Shown piece after piece: positions 35,668-46,605 of a stretch of DNA of 64,000 nucleotides. The stretch covers positions 1,302,001-1,366,000 of the forward strand of contig JAFKAC010000009.1 in the NCBI GenBank assembly GCA_025766275.1. Reading direction: 5' to 3'. Below the pieces are notes generated by a model. That model was given only the letters and a program-made list of their open reading frames with translations, did not search any database and was not told where the DNA came from. A program made the position numbers and the translations under genes. The first letter of the stretch is position 1; the number at the start of each line of letters is the position of its first letter. The stretch is from Lactarius indigo (taxonomy: Eukaryota > Basidiomycota > Agaricomycetes > Russulales > Russulaceae).

Positions 35668-36524
35668 TCAGAATACACCAGAGTTCTTGGCGATGGATAC
35701 CCAGCTTTTAGCGACATACTGCGTGAATATTTCAGCTTCTGTGAGGGCGCTTTGCATGTGTGATGCCGAATCGAGGAGAGTTTCGAGGAAGGCGGGGGCA
35801 GTCTGGGGTGACGTGATTTGATGGAGCTCTGTCAAGAAATAAAAAGTAGAAGTCGGCCACTGGAGAGAAGGGGGATGCAAGCTCATCAGCTTACCGGCAC
35901 TCGCGTAGATAGCCGCAAGGGCGATCCGCTTTGTATACCAAGAGGGCTTTCATACGAGAGTTTAGGGCACTCGCGGAGGGGCAGTGTAAGTGTGTAAACG
36001 GGACGTACTCCGACGGATACGTCCTTGGCCGCTCTACACGCCTCGTCAGCAACGCTTGCTGCATGCTGTACCGCCGGTCGCGGATCGAGAGGGGGCACAC
36101 CAAGTCTCGGTGATGCGACAAGTGCAAAAGCCTATATAGCGTTACATATATAGGAATTGACATATGAGCGCGCGGTACCTCTGGAAGATGCTCGAGGACG
36201 GGCACGTTGTACTCGAGGCGGGCGAGCAGCGCGCCCTTCACGTCTTCCACGGGTACGGAGCGCATGTGATTTTTCCCTTGTTCGAGCCACGCACTGATCA
36301 GCGTTCGTCGCGCGGTGTCACCCTCGCCAAATAACGTTGTGACTGCGGAATCGGGGAGTGGCGTGGCGTGGGGCTCTGGGAGGGCGAGCACGGAGCGCGC
36401 GAGAGCCACACGGGTGAAGCCATGCTGTCGTACGAGAGGAAGTGCGAGTTTCAAGAGCTGTGTCCTGCGAATGGATGGGTATACATAGTTGAGGACGGGA
36501 GGGCACATACCTGAGCTGGGTCAT
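35668..36524 (-). CDS. COQ9: Ubiquinone biosynthesis protein COQ9
   Basis: Five exons (36524-36511, 36464-36179, 36131-36009, 35946-35895, 35828-35668) encode 211 residues. The first exon is 14 nt. COQ9 is a mitochondrial lipid-binding TetR-fold protein that presents coenzyme Q intermediates to COQ7. Family blocks are LLKLALPLVRQHGFTRVAL, LFGEGDTARRTLISAWLEQG, EDVKGALLARLEYNVPVLEH, HAASVADEACRAAKDVSVG and the C-terminal SWYTKRIALAAIYASAELHQ followed by QYVAKSWVSIAKNSGV. A long presequence is not seen. The ATG is followed almost at once by the conserved helix, so the N-terminus is either short or extended by an exon I missed. It shares a 164-bp divergent promoter with eIF3j. Confidence 0.88.
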
Positions 36525-36688
36525 GGCCGCCTTGAACGGCAAACTCGTGACGAGACACTTGCCATTTCCGTATATCTTGCTCTCCACGACCGTTCACAAT
36601 CTCTCTGCTGCTCGGCAGCGCCGACCGTCCTTACGCATACTTCTCTCTTCACAAGCGCCAAAAGTAAAGAAAATCCAAGAAGTATAAA
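36525..36688. promoter_or_regulatory. Short bidirectional promoter COQ9 / eIF3j
   Basis: Only 164 bp separate the start codons of two divergent, intact housekeeping genes, so their promoters must overlap. I see no clear TATA box or known operator. Confidence 0.5.
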
Positions 36689-37684
36689 ATGTCTGACTGG
36701 GGTAAACGATTACTACTACTTTGTGCTACTTGTTACTGATAACGGGGCAGAGGGTTCCGACAACGGCGGCTCTCCGGCGGTGGCGGGTGCCGTACCCAGC
36801 AAAGCAGCCGCCAAGGGCAAATGGGAGGGAGAAGATGAGGACGACGATGAGCCCGTCGTACGTATCCACATCGCCAGACTCGAAAGCCCCGTCCCCTCCT
36901 GATCATCGCGATCATCGCAGAGCGACTGGGAGGCATCCTCCGAAGACGACGAGGTAAAGGCGAAGCCCGCGGCGACAGCAGCGGCGCCTCCCAAGAAGAA
37001 GGGGACGCTCAAACAGAAGCTTGCCGAGAAGGAGGCCGCGCGGCGGGCCCAGCTCGCTGCGGGCGGCAGCGATGCGGACTACGACGAGGATGCGGTGCTC
37101 GACCCGCGCGCGAAGGCGCGGCTTGAGAAGGAGCGTGAACTCGAGTCCGATCTCCACAACGCCACTGAGCTCTTCGGCTCCAGCACTCTTAAGAGTGCGT
37201 CGCCGCCGTTTCTATCTCATCATTTTTGTGTCACTCACTTATGCGCACAGGTTCCTCTGCCGATGCGGATCTGGACAAAATTTTGAAATCGTCGCCCAAT
37301 TCTAAAGAGGACTTCGTCGCGCTCTCAGAAGCCATCATCGCGCATATCGTGAAACGGCACCAAGACAAGCCCCTGTACTCTACGTTCGTCGAACACCATG
37401 TGCGCGCCCTTGCCCAGCCCCTGCGCGATGTCGATGTCCGCAAGGCCGCGAGCGGACTCACTACACTTGCGAATGAGAAACAGCGGGAGAAGACCAGTGG
37501 GAAGAAGAAGCCAAAAGCTGCCGCAAAGCCCGTCCTTGGCGCAAGCAAAGTTGGGAATAAGTAATTCGTCCTTTAGACTTGAGATATGTGCGTTCGGCGC
37601 TGATCGACCTTTTGTAGGCTGGATACGACGGTGTACGACGAGGCGCTGGACGATTTCGGGTCCAACGCAGATGACTTCATGTGA
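36689..37684 (+). CDS. HCR1: Translation initiation factor eIF3 subunit j
   Basis: Five exons (36689-36701, 36751-36857, 36921-37194, 37251-37560, 37618-37684) encode 256 residues. Exon 1 is 13 nt. The start MSDWEGSDNGG, a second SDWEASSEDDE acidic block, the basic KKKGTLKQKLAEKEAARRA helix and the C-terminal YDEALDDFGSNADDFM are typical of eIF3j/Hcr1, a loosely bound eIF3 subunit that works in 40S recruitment and ribosome recycling. The 3' end (from about 37515) is duplicated at 53531-53680, next to the intact PWP1 gene. A PWP1 3' fragment lies just downstream here, which shows the ancestral order eIF3j, then PWP1 in convergent orientation. Confidence 0.93.
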
Positions 37685-37821
37685 AGTGAATGAATGTAGC
37701 CCTGTTTTATTTTGATACTTTAATTGATTAGTCCAGCCGCCGCAATTCATCCTGTCTGTAGCCGAAATCGCGTAGATTGTAGCATGGATTAGTTCCTGCG
37801 ATGGCCCGCCGCCACAAACAA

Positions 37822-38091
37822 CTACTCATCATCATCATCATCATCGATGTCCTCCCCATCGTCCGCAACACTGATGATGCCTCCGGTGGTTCTTTCTCTT
37901 AGTTCGCGTCCGCTTCCGCTAGTTTCGGCCCAAACACCTTTCGTGCACCAAAGTTCGCGCCGACATCCCAATTCTGTAGTTTGGCTTTTCAGCCCGCCGC
38001 GGCGAGCGTTAAAGGATTGTCAGGAGACCAGACAGCCAAGAAGATCTCGCCATCCAGGGCTCAGTTAGTACAACACCGGTCGTCGCGCTCA
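37822..38091 (-). pseudogene. PWP1 3' fragment
   Basis: The minus-strand sequence matches exon 7 of the intact PWP1 (53820-54047) and part of the preceding intron. The acidic tail codons have expanded into a CAT/ATG-type trinucleotide run (37826-37846). Frameshifting differences are present. It is cut by the foldback element at 38092 and has no upstream exons. Confidence 0.85.
38089..38091. repeat. Target site duplication TCA, left
   Basis: TCA directly precedes the element's CACTG terminus and is repeated at 47105-47107. Joining the flanks at one TCA restores the sequence found at the uninterrupted PWP1 copy (cgcgctyaccagtccgag, compare 54092-54109). Confidence 0.75.
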
Positions 38092-38690
38092 CACTGACAG
38101 CATGATTCTGTCTTTACACGAAAAGATTGTAAAAAAGTGATGACTAATACTTAAAGATTTTATAAAATCTGTACTCGGAAAATTATGGTAAATGGACTTT
38201 AAGTCCATTCAGGGATTATCAGATGAGAAAAACTGTGAAAAAACTTAACAATTACATATGCAAAAAACATATAGCTTATGTCACAATTGTCCTCAAGAAA
38301 AGCTGTGGCATGAATTTAAAGTCTTTCCACAATTTCTCAGAAACAGAAAATCCCTGAAAAGACATAAAGTCCATACTTGTCACACCTGTCACGCATTTTT
38401 TCACAGTCCATTCTGTGGCCACATTCAGAAAAGATTTAATGTTTTTTCATTGAAAAATAACTTAACAATTTCTGCTACACAAGACTCCATGTAAAAATTT
38501 AAAAGTTATCACAAAATCAGTAAGCCAGGTTACCTGAAACTCACATAATATATTATTTAGGGAAACTATTCATAGATAATATATTCAATAAGTGTCAGAA
38601 TTGGAGACTCACAGTGTCAGAGAGTTGGAGTGTCAGAGTGTCAGAGAGTTAGAAAGTCAGATTGTCAGAGTGTCGGAGAGTCAGAGTGTC
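38092..38690 (+). repeat. Long terminal inverted repeat, left arm
   Basis: It pairs with 46505-47104. The terminal part includes a small internal inverted pair GACAG...CTGTC (38096-38112). A 78-codon frame (38258-38494) occurs identically in both arms. I take it as chance, because it starts inside the repeat and has no known motif. The few differences from the right arm that I saw are C/T transitions. Confidence 0.85.
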
Positions 38691-39604
38691 GGAGTGTCAG
38701 AGTGTCGGAGAGTCAGAGTGTCGGAGAGTCAGAGTGTCAGAGTGTCGGAGAGCCAGACAGTCAGAGTGTCGGAGTGTCAGACAGTCAGACAGTCAGACAG
38801 TCAGACAGTCAGACAGTCAGACAGTCAGTGAGTCAGAGAGTCGGAGAGTCAGAGCGTCAGAGTGTCGGAGAGTCAGACAGTCAGACAGTCGGAGTGTTGG
38901 AGTGTCAGACAGTCAGAGTGTCAGAGTGTCAGAGTGTCAGACAGTCAGAGAGTCGGAGAGCCAGAGAGTCAGAGAATCAGAGAGTCGGAGAGTCAGAGCA
39001 TCAGAGTGTTGGAGAGTCAGACAGTCAGACAGTCAGACAGTCAGACAGTCAGAGAGTCAGAGAGTTGGAGAGTCAGAGAGTCAGAGAGTCAGAGAGTCAG
39101 AGAGTCAGAGAGTTGGAGTGTCAGAGAGTCGGAGAGTCAGAGAGTTGGAGAGTCAGAGAGTTGGAGTGTCAGAGAGTTGGAGTGTCAGACAGTCAGACAG
39201 TCAGAGTGTCAGAGTGTCAGAGTGTCAGAGTGTCAGACAGTCAGAGAGTTGGAGAGTCAGAGTGTCGGAGAGTCAGAGCATCAGAGTGTTGGAGAGTCAG
39301 ACAGTCAGACAGTCAGACAGTCAGAGTGTCAGAGTGTCAGAGTGTCAGAGTGTCAGAGTGTCAGAGAGTCGGAGAGTCAGAGTGTCAGAGTGTCGGAGAG
39401 TCAGACAGTCAGACAGTCGGAGTGTCGGAGTGTCAGAGTGTCAGAGTGTCAGACAGTCAGACAGTTGGAGAGTCAGAGAGACGGAGAATCAGAGAGTTGG
39501 AGAGTCAGAGCGTCAGAGTGTAGGAGAGTCAGACAGTCAGACAGTCAGAGAGTTGGAGAGTCAGAGAGTCGGAGAGTCAGACAGTCAGACAGTCAGACAG
39601 TCAG
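38592..39604 (+). repeat. Octamer tandem array 1 (left arm)
   Basis: Contiguous 8-bp units of the type GTCAGAGT, with variants GTCAGAGA, GTCAGACA, GTCGGAGA and GTTGGAGA. Because the period is not a multiple of three and the unit has no stop word, all three forward frames stay open and encode the same Ser/Glu/Gln/Val/Arg peptide. These are not genes. Confidence 0.95.
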
Positions 39605-40092
39605 TGTTACGCTCCACCGGTGTCAGTCTGACTTGGACTTAGGATAGGCGTAATCAACTTAGTAAAGATAGGTGAATGGGGACCACGTGTCAACGCAACA
39701 CAAGCTGAACAGGGGCACTCTGGCACACGCTGCAGCGAAAGGGTGAAAGAGGAGTATCGTTTGATAGATACAAGCAGAGGCACCCTCAGTCCGAGACTGA
39801 GGCAGACAGGAGACGAGTTAAGAAGGTGGATTGAAGAAGACCAAGATAGGGACTCTTGGTCTTCCAAGGCAACTACTTATACAGATACACGCGGGCTTTA
39901 AAGTGCCGCTAGAATAGTAAGAGACCAGTAGCATAACTAGCTCGAACCCTAGTACAGCTATCCTAAGAATGAGTCATACATGAGTCACAATCACATGCGA
40001 ACTACCATGCTGACTGATACGGTGTAAGAGTCCATGACTAATATCAATACCAGACCGTAGTCATAACCGGTCATGAATCAGGATCCGTAACA
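39605..40092 (+). mobile_element. Solo LTR, family A
   Basis: The 488-bp segment begins TGTTAC and ends GTAACA, and is flanked by GTCAG on both sides (39600-39604 and 40093-40097). The flanking pentamer also occurs in the array, so the duplication alone is weak proof; the TG...CA ends with a 6-bp inverted repeat support it. No internal retrotransposon coding sequence is present. Confidence 0.75.
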
Positions 40093-41402
40093 GTCAGAGT
40101 GTCGGAGTGTCAGAGTGTCAGAGTGTCAGAGTGTCAGAGAGTCGGAGAGTCAGAGCGTCAGAGTGTTGGACAGTCAGACAGTCAGACAGTCAGAGTGTCA
40201 GAGTGTCAGAGTGTCAGAGTGTCAGAGTGTCAGACAGTCAGACAGTCAGAGTGTCAGAGTGTCAGACAGTCAGAGAGTTGGAGAGTCAGAGAGTCGGAGA
40301 GTTAGAGCGTCAGAGTGTCGGAGAGTCAGACAGTCAAACAGTCAGAGTGTCGGAGTGTCAGAGTGTTAGAGTGTCAGAGTGTCGGACAGTCAGACAATCA
40401 GAGTGTCAGAGTGTCAGAGAGTCAGAGAGTTGGAGAGTCAGAGAGTCAGAGAGTCAGAGAGTCGGAGAGTCAGAGAGTCGGAGAGTCAGAGAGTCGGAGA
40501 GTCAGAGAGTCGGAGAGTCAGAGAGTCGGAGAGTCAGAGAGTCGGAGAGTCAGAGAGTCGGAGAGTCAGAGAGTCGGAGAGTCAGAGAGTCGGAGAGTCA
40601 GAGAGTCGGAGAGTCAGAGAGTCGGAGAGTCAGAGAGTCGGAGAGTCAGAGAGTCGGAGAGTCAGAGAGTCGGAGAGTCAGAGCATCAGAGTGTTGGAGA
40701 GTCAGACAGTCAGACAGTCAGAGTGTCAGACAGTCAGAGAGTTGGAGAGTCAGACAGTCAGACAGTCAGACAGTTGGAGAGTCAGAGTGTCAGAGTGTTG
40801 GAGAGTCAGACAGTCAGACAGTCAGAGTGTCGGAGTGTCAGAGTGTCAGAGTGTCAGAGTGTCAGACAGTCAAACAGTCAGAGTGTCAGAGTGTCAGAGA
40901 GTCAGAGAGTCAGAGAGTCAGAGAGTCAGAGAGTCAGAGTGTTGGAGAGTCAGAGCGTCAGAGTGTCAGAGAGTCAGAGAGTTGGAGAGTCAGACAGTCA
41001 GACAGTCAGAGTGTCAGAGTGTCAGAGTGTCAGACAGTCAGAGAGTTAGAGAGTTAGAGAGTCAGAGCGTCAGAGTGTTGGAGAGTCAGAGAGTTGGAGA
41101 GTCAGAGAGTTGGGGAGTCAGAGAGTCGGAGAGTCAGAGCATCAGAGTGTCGGAGAGTCAGACAGTCAGAGTGTCAGACAGTCAGGGTGTCAGAGTGTCA
41201 GGCAGTCAGAGAGTTGGAGTGTCAGAGTGTCAGAGTGTCAGACAGTCAGAGAGTTGGAGAGTCAGAGAGTCAGGGAGTCAGAGAGTCAGAGAGTCAGAGA
41301 GTTGGAGAGTTAGAGAGTTGGAGAGTCAGAGCATCAGAGTGTTGGAGAGTTAGACAGTCAGACAGTCAGAGTGTTGGAGAGTCAGAGTGTCAGAGTGTCG
41401 GA
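40093..41402 (+). repeat. Octamer tandem array 2 (left arm)
   Basis: Same octamer family as array 1. Between about 40446 and 40680 the units alternate strictly as GTCAGAGA GTCGGAGA, a 16-bp higher-order repeat present about 15 times. This suggests recent local expansion. Confidence 0.95.
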
Positions 41403-42299
41403 TAGGGGTCTCACACCCCTTAGTTCTTCATTCTCAGCTTCCTTTCTGTATGTATTCTACTCCTGTTTCATGCCTTCAAAGGCCCATGTGTATTTACTCT
41501 ACTCTACTTTACTTTACTTCTATTTAGGCTTATCTCTAAAAACATAGCTAAAATGTATAAAAATGTGCTCTTGTGTACTCAAATTATTATCCAGTTGTCT
41601 TCCCCTAATCCCTCTCATGTACCTCTAAGTTCCCTCTCCAAAGTGAAGCCCTCTTTGCCTTTGTACATCTTTGCTCATCCTCTATCATCTTTCAACTTTG
41701 TGCTTTTCTCATTGCCAACTGAACTGGCTCTTTCGGAACTCATCACCTGACCGGCCCACTTAGCCAGATCACCTTCATCGCCAGACCTTTACATCACTGC
41801 TAATCTCATCCCCTTGCTCATAAAATGGTGAATTCTCATAATCCCATGTAAACTGTGGCCTTGAGGTATTTGTGGGGCCAGATTCCCATAGTATTGGACT
41901 TGGAGCAGTATTTCTTAGCCAAGGTCAAAAGGACCTGAAGGATTAAGTCCAAAGTTGGGGTCTTAGTACCGTGTGCTTTTGCTGTGGCATTGCTCGACAC
42001 GTGTTCCCCCTGATCCAAGTTGTTCTGTACTGAAATGAGCTTTCCGACACCTGACAGTTATTCTAAGCGAAATTGCACTTGGCTTTCAGCACACACATGT
42101 GCATACGCCTTTGTGACCCATTGCAATATCAATATTTGCACAGTGCAAATCATACAGAACTATTTAAGATTCAAAGCCCCCTTTATCCGTCACTACGATT
42201 TCCTCCCACTTCACAACAGTACTCATGCGTTGGCGCTCTCCCCTGTTTCCATTCCACCCCACACGCCGGTCACTCAGAGTGGCACCTAAACGCCACCCT
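41403..42299. other. Foldback loop, left part
   Basis: Unique AT-rich sequence at the centre of the quasi-palindrome. The short frames here show no transposase motif. A hairpin-like word (ggggtctcacacccc) stands at its left edge. Confidence 0.5.
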
Positions 42300-43041
42300 T
42301 GTCACGCCTCTGCGGGGGCGTGGGCTTCTGTAATGGCTTCCTGTCACATGGCAGTCAACAGCCAAGTCGGATCGGCACTGTGTGCAACGACTCCTAAGTT
42401 CCTCTGTAACAGCTCCTACACTGAGGTAACTGAGTCGGTGACAATCCCCCTGTGCCGAGGTGGGAAGGTCGTTCTGTAACAGCCCCTTGCAATGAGGTGA
42501 CTGAGTCTGTTGGCAATGGACGAGCTCGGTGGCCTAAGTCCTAAGGTCACGTGTCACTGGGCTGACCAGTAAGACAGGAGGAGGATGAGAGCGAAGTTAA
42601 GGGGGAAGCCTGCACAGAGGCTGAGAGGGGAATGACCCAAAGGGGACAAGGGTCAAGGGTCAGAGGTTCTGGGTCAAGGGTTTGAGTGCTGAAGGAACTG
42701 AGGCACTCAAGGAGTCAATGGGAGATACAGCGCAGATAGTTGATTAAGCCAAAGCTAAGGAGCTAAGGCGCACTACAGGGTTCCTTATATAGTACAGGAT
42801 TGCACCTGAGCGCATAGTGCTACTGGTTGCTATAGATAGAATAATGTGCTGGCAAGATGGTGTTAACATCGTGCAAGATGGTGTTATGCCAGCAAGGCAA
42901 AAGAAGGGTGATTAAGAATAGCACAGAAGGTGCCAGAACAATCAGATAAAGGGGGAGCATAGGTTCAAGAAGGGCAATAGCTAAGAAAGGAGATGGATCA
43001 GATAAGGACAAGAAGGGAAAAGTAGCAGGGGGTTCGTGACA
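42300..43041 (+). mobile_element. Solo LTR, family B, copy 1
   Basis: The 742-bp segment begins TGTCACGCCTC and ends TTCGTGACA, with the duplication ACCCT on both sides (42295-42299 and 43042-43046). It is the inverted homologue of 44306-45045. No gag-pol sequence is present. Confidence 0.88.
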
Positions 43042-43046
43042 ACCCT

Positions 43047-43326
43047 GACCCTGCAGAAACGGGTAGTCTGCAGGTTCCAGTTGTCAATGAGGTGTGGCTT
43101 CTTGTCATATTCACCTCAACTCATGAATTATCTCGCACTCTAGGCAGTTTCCAACTATGAGAATAGAGAAGATTGTGCTGCCAGAGAAAACCCGACCGCA
43201 CCCATGCAAATTGAGTCACATAACCAGGTGAGCTTTTGCTCAAAATCATCCGTTCAGGTGCTCTAAATGAATTGCCAAGTTTCTGACAGGTGATCCAGGC
43301 CACACACTGCCTTCTGAGGTCCCTGA
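43047..43326. other. Foldback loop, right part
   Basis: About 280 bp of unique sequence between the solo LTR and the first right-arm array. Nothing recognised. Confidence 0.45.
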
Positions 43327-44305
43327 GACTGTGACTGACTGTCTGACTGTCTGACTCTCCAACTCTCTGATGCTCTGACTCTCTGACTCTCTGACACTCC
43401 GACTCTCTGACTCTCTGACTCTCTGACTCTCTGATTGTCTGACTGTCTGACACTCCGACACTCTGACTCTCTGACTGTCTGACTCTCCAACACTCTGACG
43501 CTCTGACTCTCCGACTCTCTGACTCTCCGATGCTCTGACTCTCCGACTCTCTGACTCTCTGACGCTCTGACTCTCCGACTCTCTGACTCTCCGACGCTCT
43601 GACTCTCCGACTCTCTGACTCTCCGATGCTCTGACTCTCCGATGCTCTGACTCTCCGACTCTCTGACTCTCCGACGCTCTGACTCTCCGACTCTCTGACT
43701 CTCCGACGCTCTGACTCTCCGACTCTCTGACTCTCCGACGCTCTGACTCTCTGACTCTCTGACTCTCCGACTCTCTGACTCTCTGACTCTCTGACTCTCC
43801 AACTCTCTGACTGTCTGACTGTCTGACACTCTGACACTCTGACTCTCCAACTCTCTGACACTCTGACACTCTGACACTCTGACACTCTGACACTCTGACA
43901 CTCCGACTCTCTGACACTCCGACTCTCTGACTCTCTGACTCTCTGATTGTCTGACTCTCTGACTCTCCAACACTCTGATGCTCTGACTCTCCGACTCTCT
44001 AACACTCCAACTCTCTGACTGTCTGACTCTCTAATTGTCTGACTGTCTGACACTCCAACACTCTGACTGTCTGACTGTCTGACTCTCCAACACTCTGATA
44101 CTCTGACTCTCTGACTCTCTGACTCTCCAACTCTCTGACTCTCTGACTCTCTAATTGTCTGACTGTCTGACACTCCAACACTCTGACACTCTGACACTCT
44201 GACTCTCCGACACTCTGACACTCTGACACTCTGACACTCTGACTCTCCAACTCTCTGACTCTCCAACACTCTGACTGTCTGACTGTCTGACACTCTGACA
44301 CTCTG
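43327..44305 (-). repeat. Octamer tandem array 3 (right arm)
   Basis: Same octamers as arrays 1 and 2 but on the minus strand (CTCTGAC-type units). Open frames of up to 401 codons here are products of the repeat. Confidence 0.95.
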
Positions 44306-45045
44306 TGTCATGAACTCCCCGGTCACCTTTCCTTTTCTGCCCTTATCTGATCCATTCCCTTTCTCAGCAGTTACCTCTCTTGAACCTATGCTTCCCGTTT
44401 ATCTGATTATTCCAGCACCTTCTGTGCTATTCTTGTCTACCCTTCTTCTGCCTTGCTGGCATAACACCATCTTGCACGATGTTGATACCATTTTGCCAGC
44501 ACATTATTCTATCTATAGCAACCAGTAGCACTATGCGCTCAGGCGCAATCCTGTACTATATAAGGAACCCTGTAGTGCGCCTTAGCTCCTTAGCTTTGGC
44601 TTAATCAACTATCTGCGTTGTATCTCCACTGCCTCCTTGAGTGCCTCAGTCCCTTCAGCACTCAAGCCCTTGACCCAGAACCTCTGACCCTTGACCCTCT
44701 TCCCCTTTGGGTCACTCCCCTCTCAGCCTCTGTGTAGGCTTCCCCTTGACTTCGCTCTTACCCTCTTCCTGTCTTACTGGTCAGCCCAGTGACACGTGAC
44801 CTTTGGACTTAGGCCACCGAGCTCGTCCATTGCTACAGACTCAGTCACCTTAGCACAAGGGGCTGTTACAGAAGGACCTTCCCACCACAGTACAGGGGGA
44901 TTGCCACAGACTCAGCTACCTTAGCATAGGAGCTGTTACAGAGGACTATAGGAGTCGTTGCACACAGTGCCGATCCAACTTGGCTATCGACTGCCACGTG
45001 ACAGGAAGCCATTACAGAAGCCCATGCCCCCGCAGAGGCGTGACA
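44306..45045 (-). mobile_element. Solo LTR, family B, copy 2
   Basis: The 740-bp segment is oriented opposite to 42300-43041, with ends TGTCACGCC and GTTCATGACA on the minus strand. CTCTG flanks both ends (44301-44305, 45046-45050). It lies within the octamer array, so it inserted after the array formed. Confidence 0.88.
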
Positions 45046-45217
45046 CTCTGACTGTCTGACACTCTGACACTCTGACTGTCTGACTGTCTGACTCTCCAAC
45101 ACTCTGACACTCTGACACTCTGACACTCTGACACTCCGACTCTCTGACACTCTGACACTCTGACTGTCTGACACTCTGACACTCTGACTGTCTGACTGTC
45201 TGACTCTCCAACACTCT
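45046..45217 (-). repeat. Octamer tandem array 4 (right arm)
   Basis: A short stretch of the same minus-strand octamers, left between two solo LTRs. Confidence 0.9.
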
Positions 45218-45844
45218 TGTTGATAAGTGACCCTTGCGCACTTAGCGGCTTGTACGGACCGGACTTGCAGCATGGACTGCTTTAGATTAGATATACAGGA
45301 CTTGTAGATTAGATACTGTTTGATCTGTACAATCTGGACTTATCATTGCGTCACATATGACATCACTGTACTTCTAATGACATCATACATCCGGACCCTG
45401 CGTTGTATAACGCCTTTGTACTTTCCTTTGTTCTTTACTTGGTGTTATCTTTATTATGATGTCAGTATGATATCATCTAGTTCTGGACTCTTCTTGTTCT
45501 TCTCTCCCTTGTTCCCAAAGCGTCCACTCTTTTGTCCCTTTGTAGAACAATAGCACCTTTATATTCTGTGACTAGCGTTACTTATCTTATACTACTGTCA
45601 CCCTCTGTAGGAGTATAAGTAGAGTACCATGTACGCTCCTGGTCCACATCAGTTCTCACTGCTTGTGTGCCAGGTAAGCCTCCTTTCCTCCAATGTAACA
45701 ACATCAGTTCTCACTGCTTGTGTGCCAGACTCCCTGCTTTACTTGCAAGATCCCCTGTTACACCTCTGCTTCCAGCTACCTTCCATATCTCACCACAGTC
45801 CTCTTGTCCACTGTGAGTATGGTCTTTATGTATGCTGTTCATCA
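45218..45844 (+). mobile_element. Solo LTR, family C
   Basis: The 627-bp segment begins TGTTGATAAG and ends TTCATCA. ACTCT flanks both sides (45213-45217, 45845-45849). Inside, a 27-bp stretch (catcagttctcactgcttg...) is repeated near 45646 and 45704. Copia-like start. No coding domain. Confidence 0.75.
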
Positions 45845-46605
45845 ACTCTGACACTCTGACACTCTGACACTCTGACACTCCGACTCTCTGACACTCTGAC
45901 ACTCCGACTCTCTGACACTCTGACACTCTGACTGTCTGACTGTCTGACATTCTGACACTCTGACTGTCTGACTGTCTGACTGTCTGACACTCTGACACTC
46001 TGACTGTCTGACTGTCTGACACTCCAACACTCTGACTGTCTGACTGTCTGACTCTCCGACACTCTGACACTCTGACACTCTGACACTCTGACACTCCGAC
46101 TCTCTGACTCTCTGACTCTCTGATTGTCTGACTGTCTGACACTCCAACACTCTGACGCTCTGACTGTCTGACTGTCTGACACTCTGACACTCTGACTCTC
46201 CGACTCTCCGACTCTCCGACTCTCCAACTCTCCGACTCTCTGACTCTCCAACTCTCTGACTCTCCGACTCTCTGACTGTCTGACACTCTGACACTCTGAC
46301 ACTCTGACTGTCTGACTGTCTAACTGTCTGACACTCCGACACTCTGACTGTCTGACTGTCTGACTCTCCGACACTCTGATGCTCTGACTCTCCGACTCTC
46401 TGACTCTCCAACACTCTGACTGTCTGACTGTCTGACTGTCTGACACTCCGACACTCTGACTGTCTGACTGTCTGACACTCTGACTGTCTGACACTCTGAC
46501 TCTCCGACACTCTGACTCTCCGACACTCTGACAATCTGACTTTCTAACTCTCTGACACTCTGACACTCCAACTCTCTGACACTGTGAGTCTCCAATTCTG
46601 ACACT
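45845..46605 (-). repeat. Octamer tandem array 5 (right arm)
   Basis: Outermost right-arm array. Its outer part matches array 1 in inverted order before passing into the non-repetitive terminal repeat. Confidence 0.95.

Larger units (their letters stand above)
37515..38091. repeat. eIF3j/PWP1 junction block, left copy
   Basis: It contains the end of eIF3j exon 4, exon 5, the intergenic DNA and the 3' end of PWP1. It matches 53531-54115 with moderate divergence. It resumes on the other side of the foldback element for roughly 15-20 bp (47108-47125, ccagtccgagatcg) before similarity ends. This copy holds the complete eIF3j gene but only a PWP1 remnant. Confidence 0.85.

Noticed and set aside
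38258..38494. 78-codon ORF identical in both foldback arms
   Set aside because: It is inside the terminal inverted repeat, so identity follows from the repeat; it has no known motif. A Cys/His pattern (CHTCHAFFHSPFCGH) is curious but not a recognised finger.
38592..41402. CRISPR-like array
   Set aside because: Repeats are contiguous 8-mers with no unique spacers, and the genome is eukaryotic.
38592..46605. Long ORFs encoding Ser/Glu/Gln/Val/Arg-rich repeats (up to 401 codons)
   Set aside because: They follow from a stop-free octamer repeat that is open in all frames, and lie in a non-coding transposon arm.
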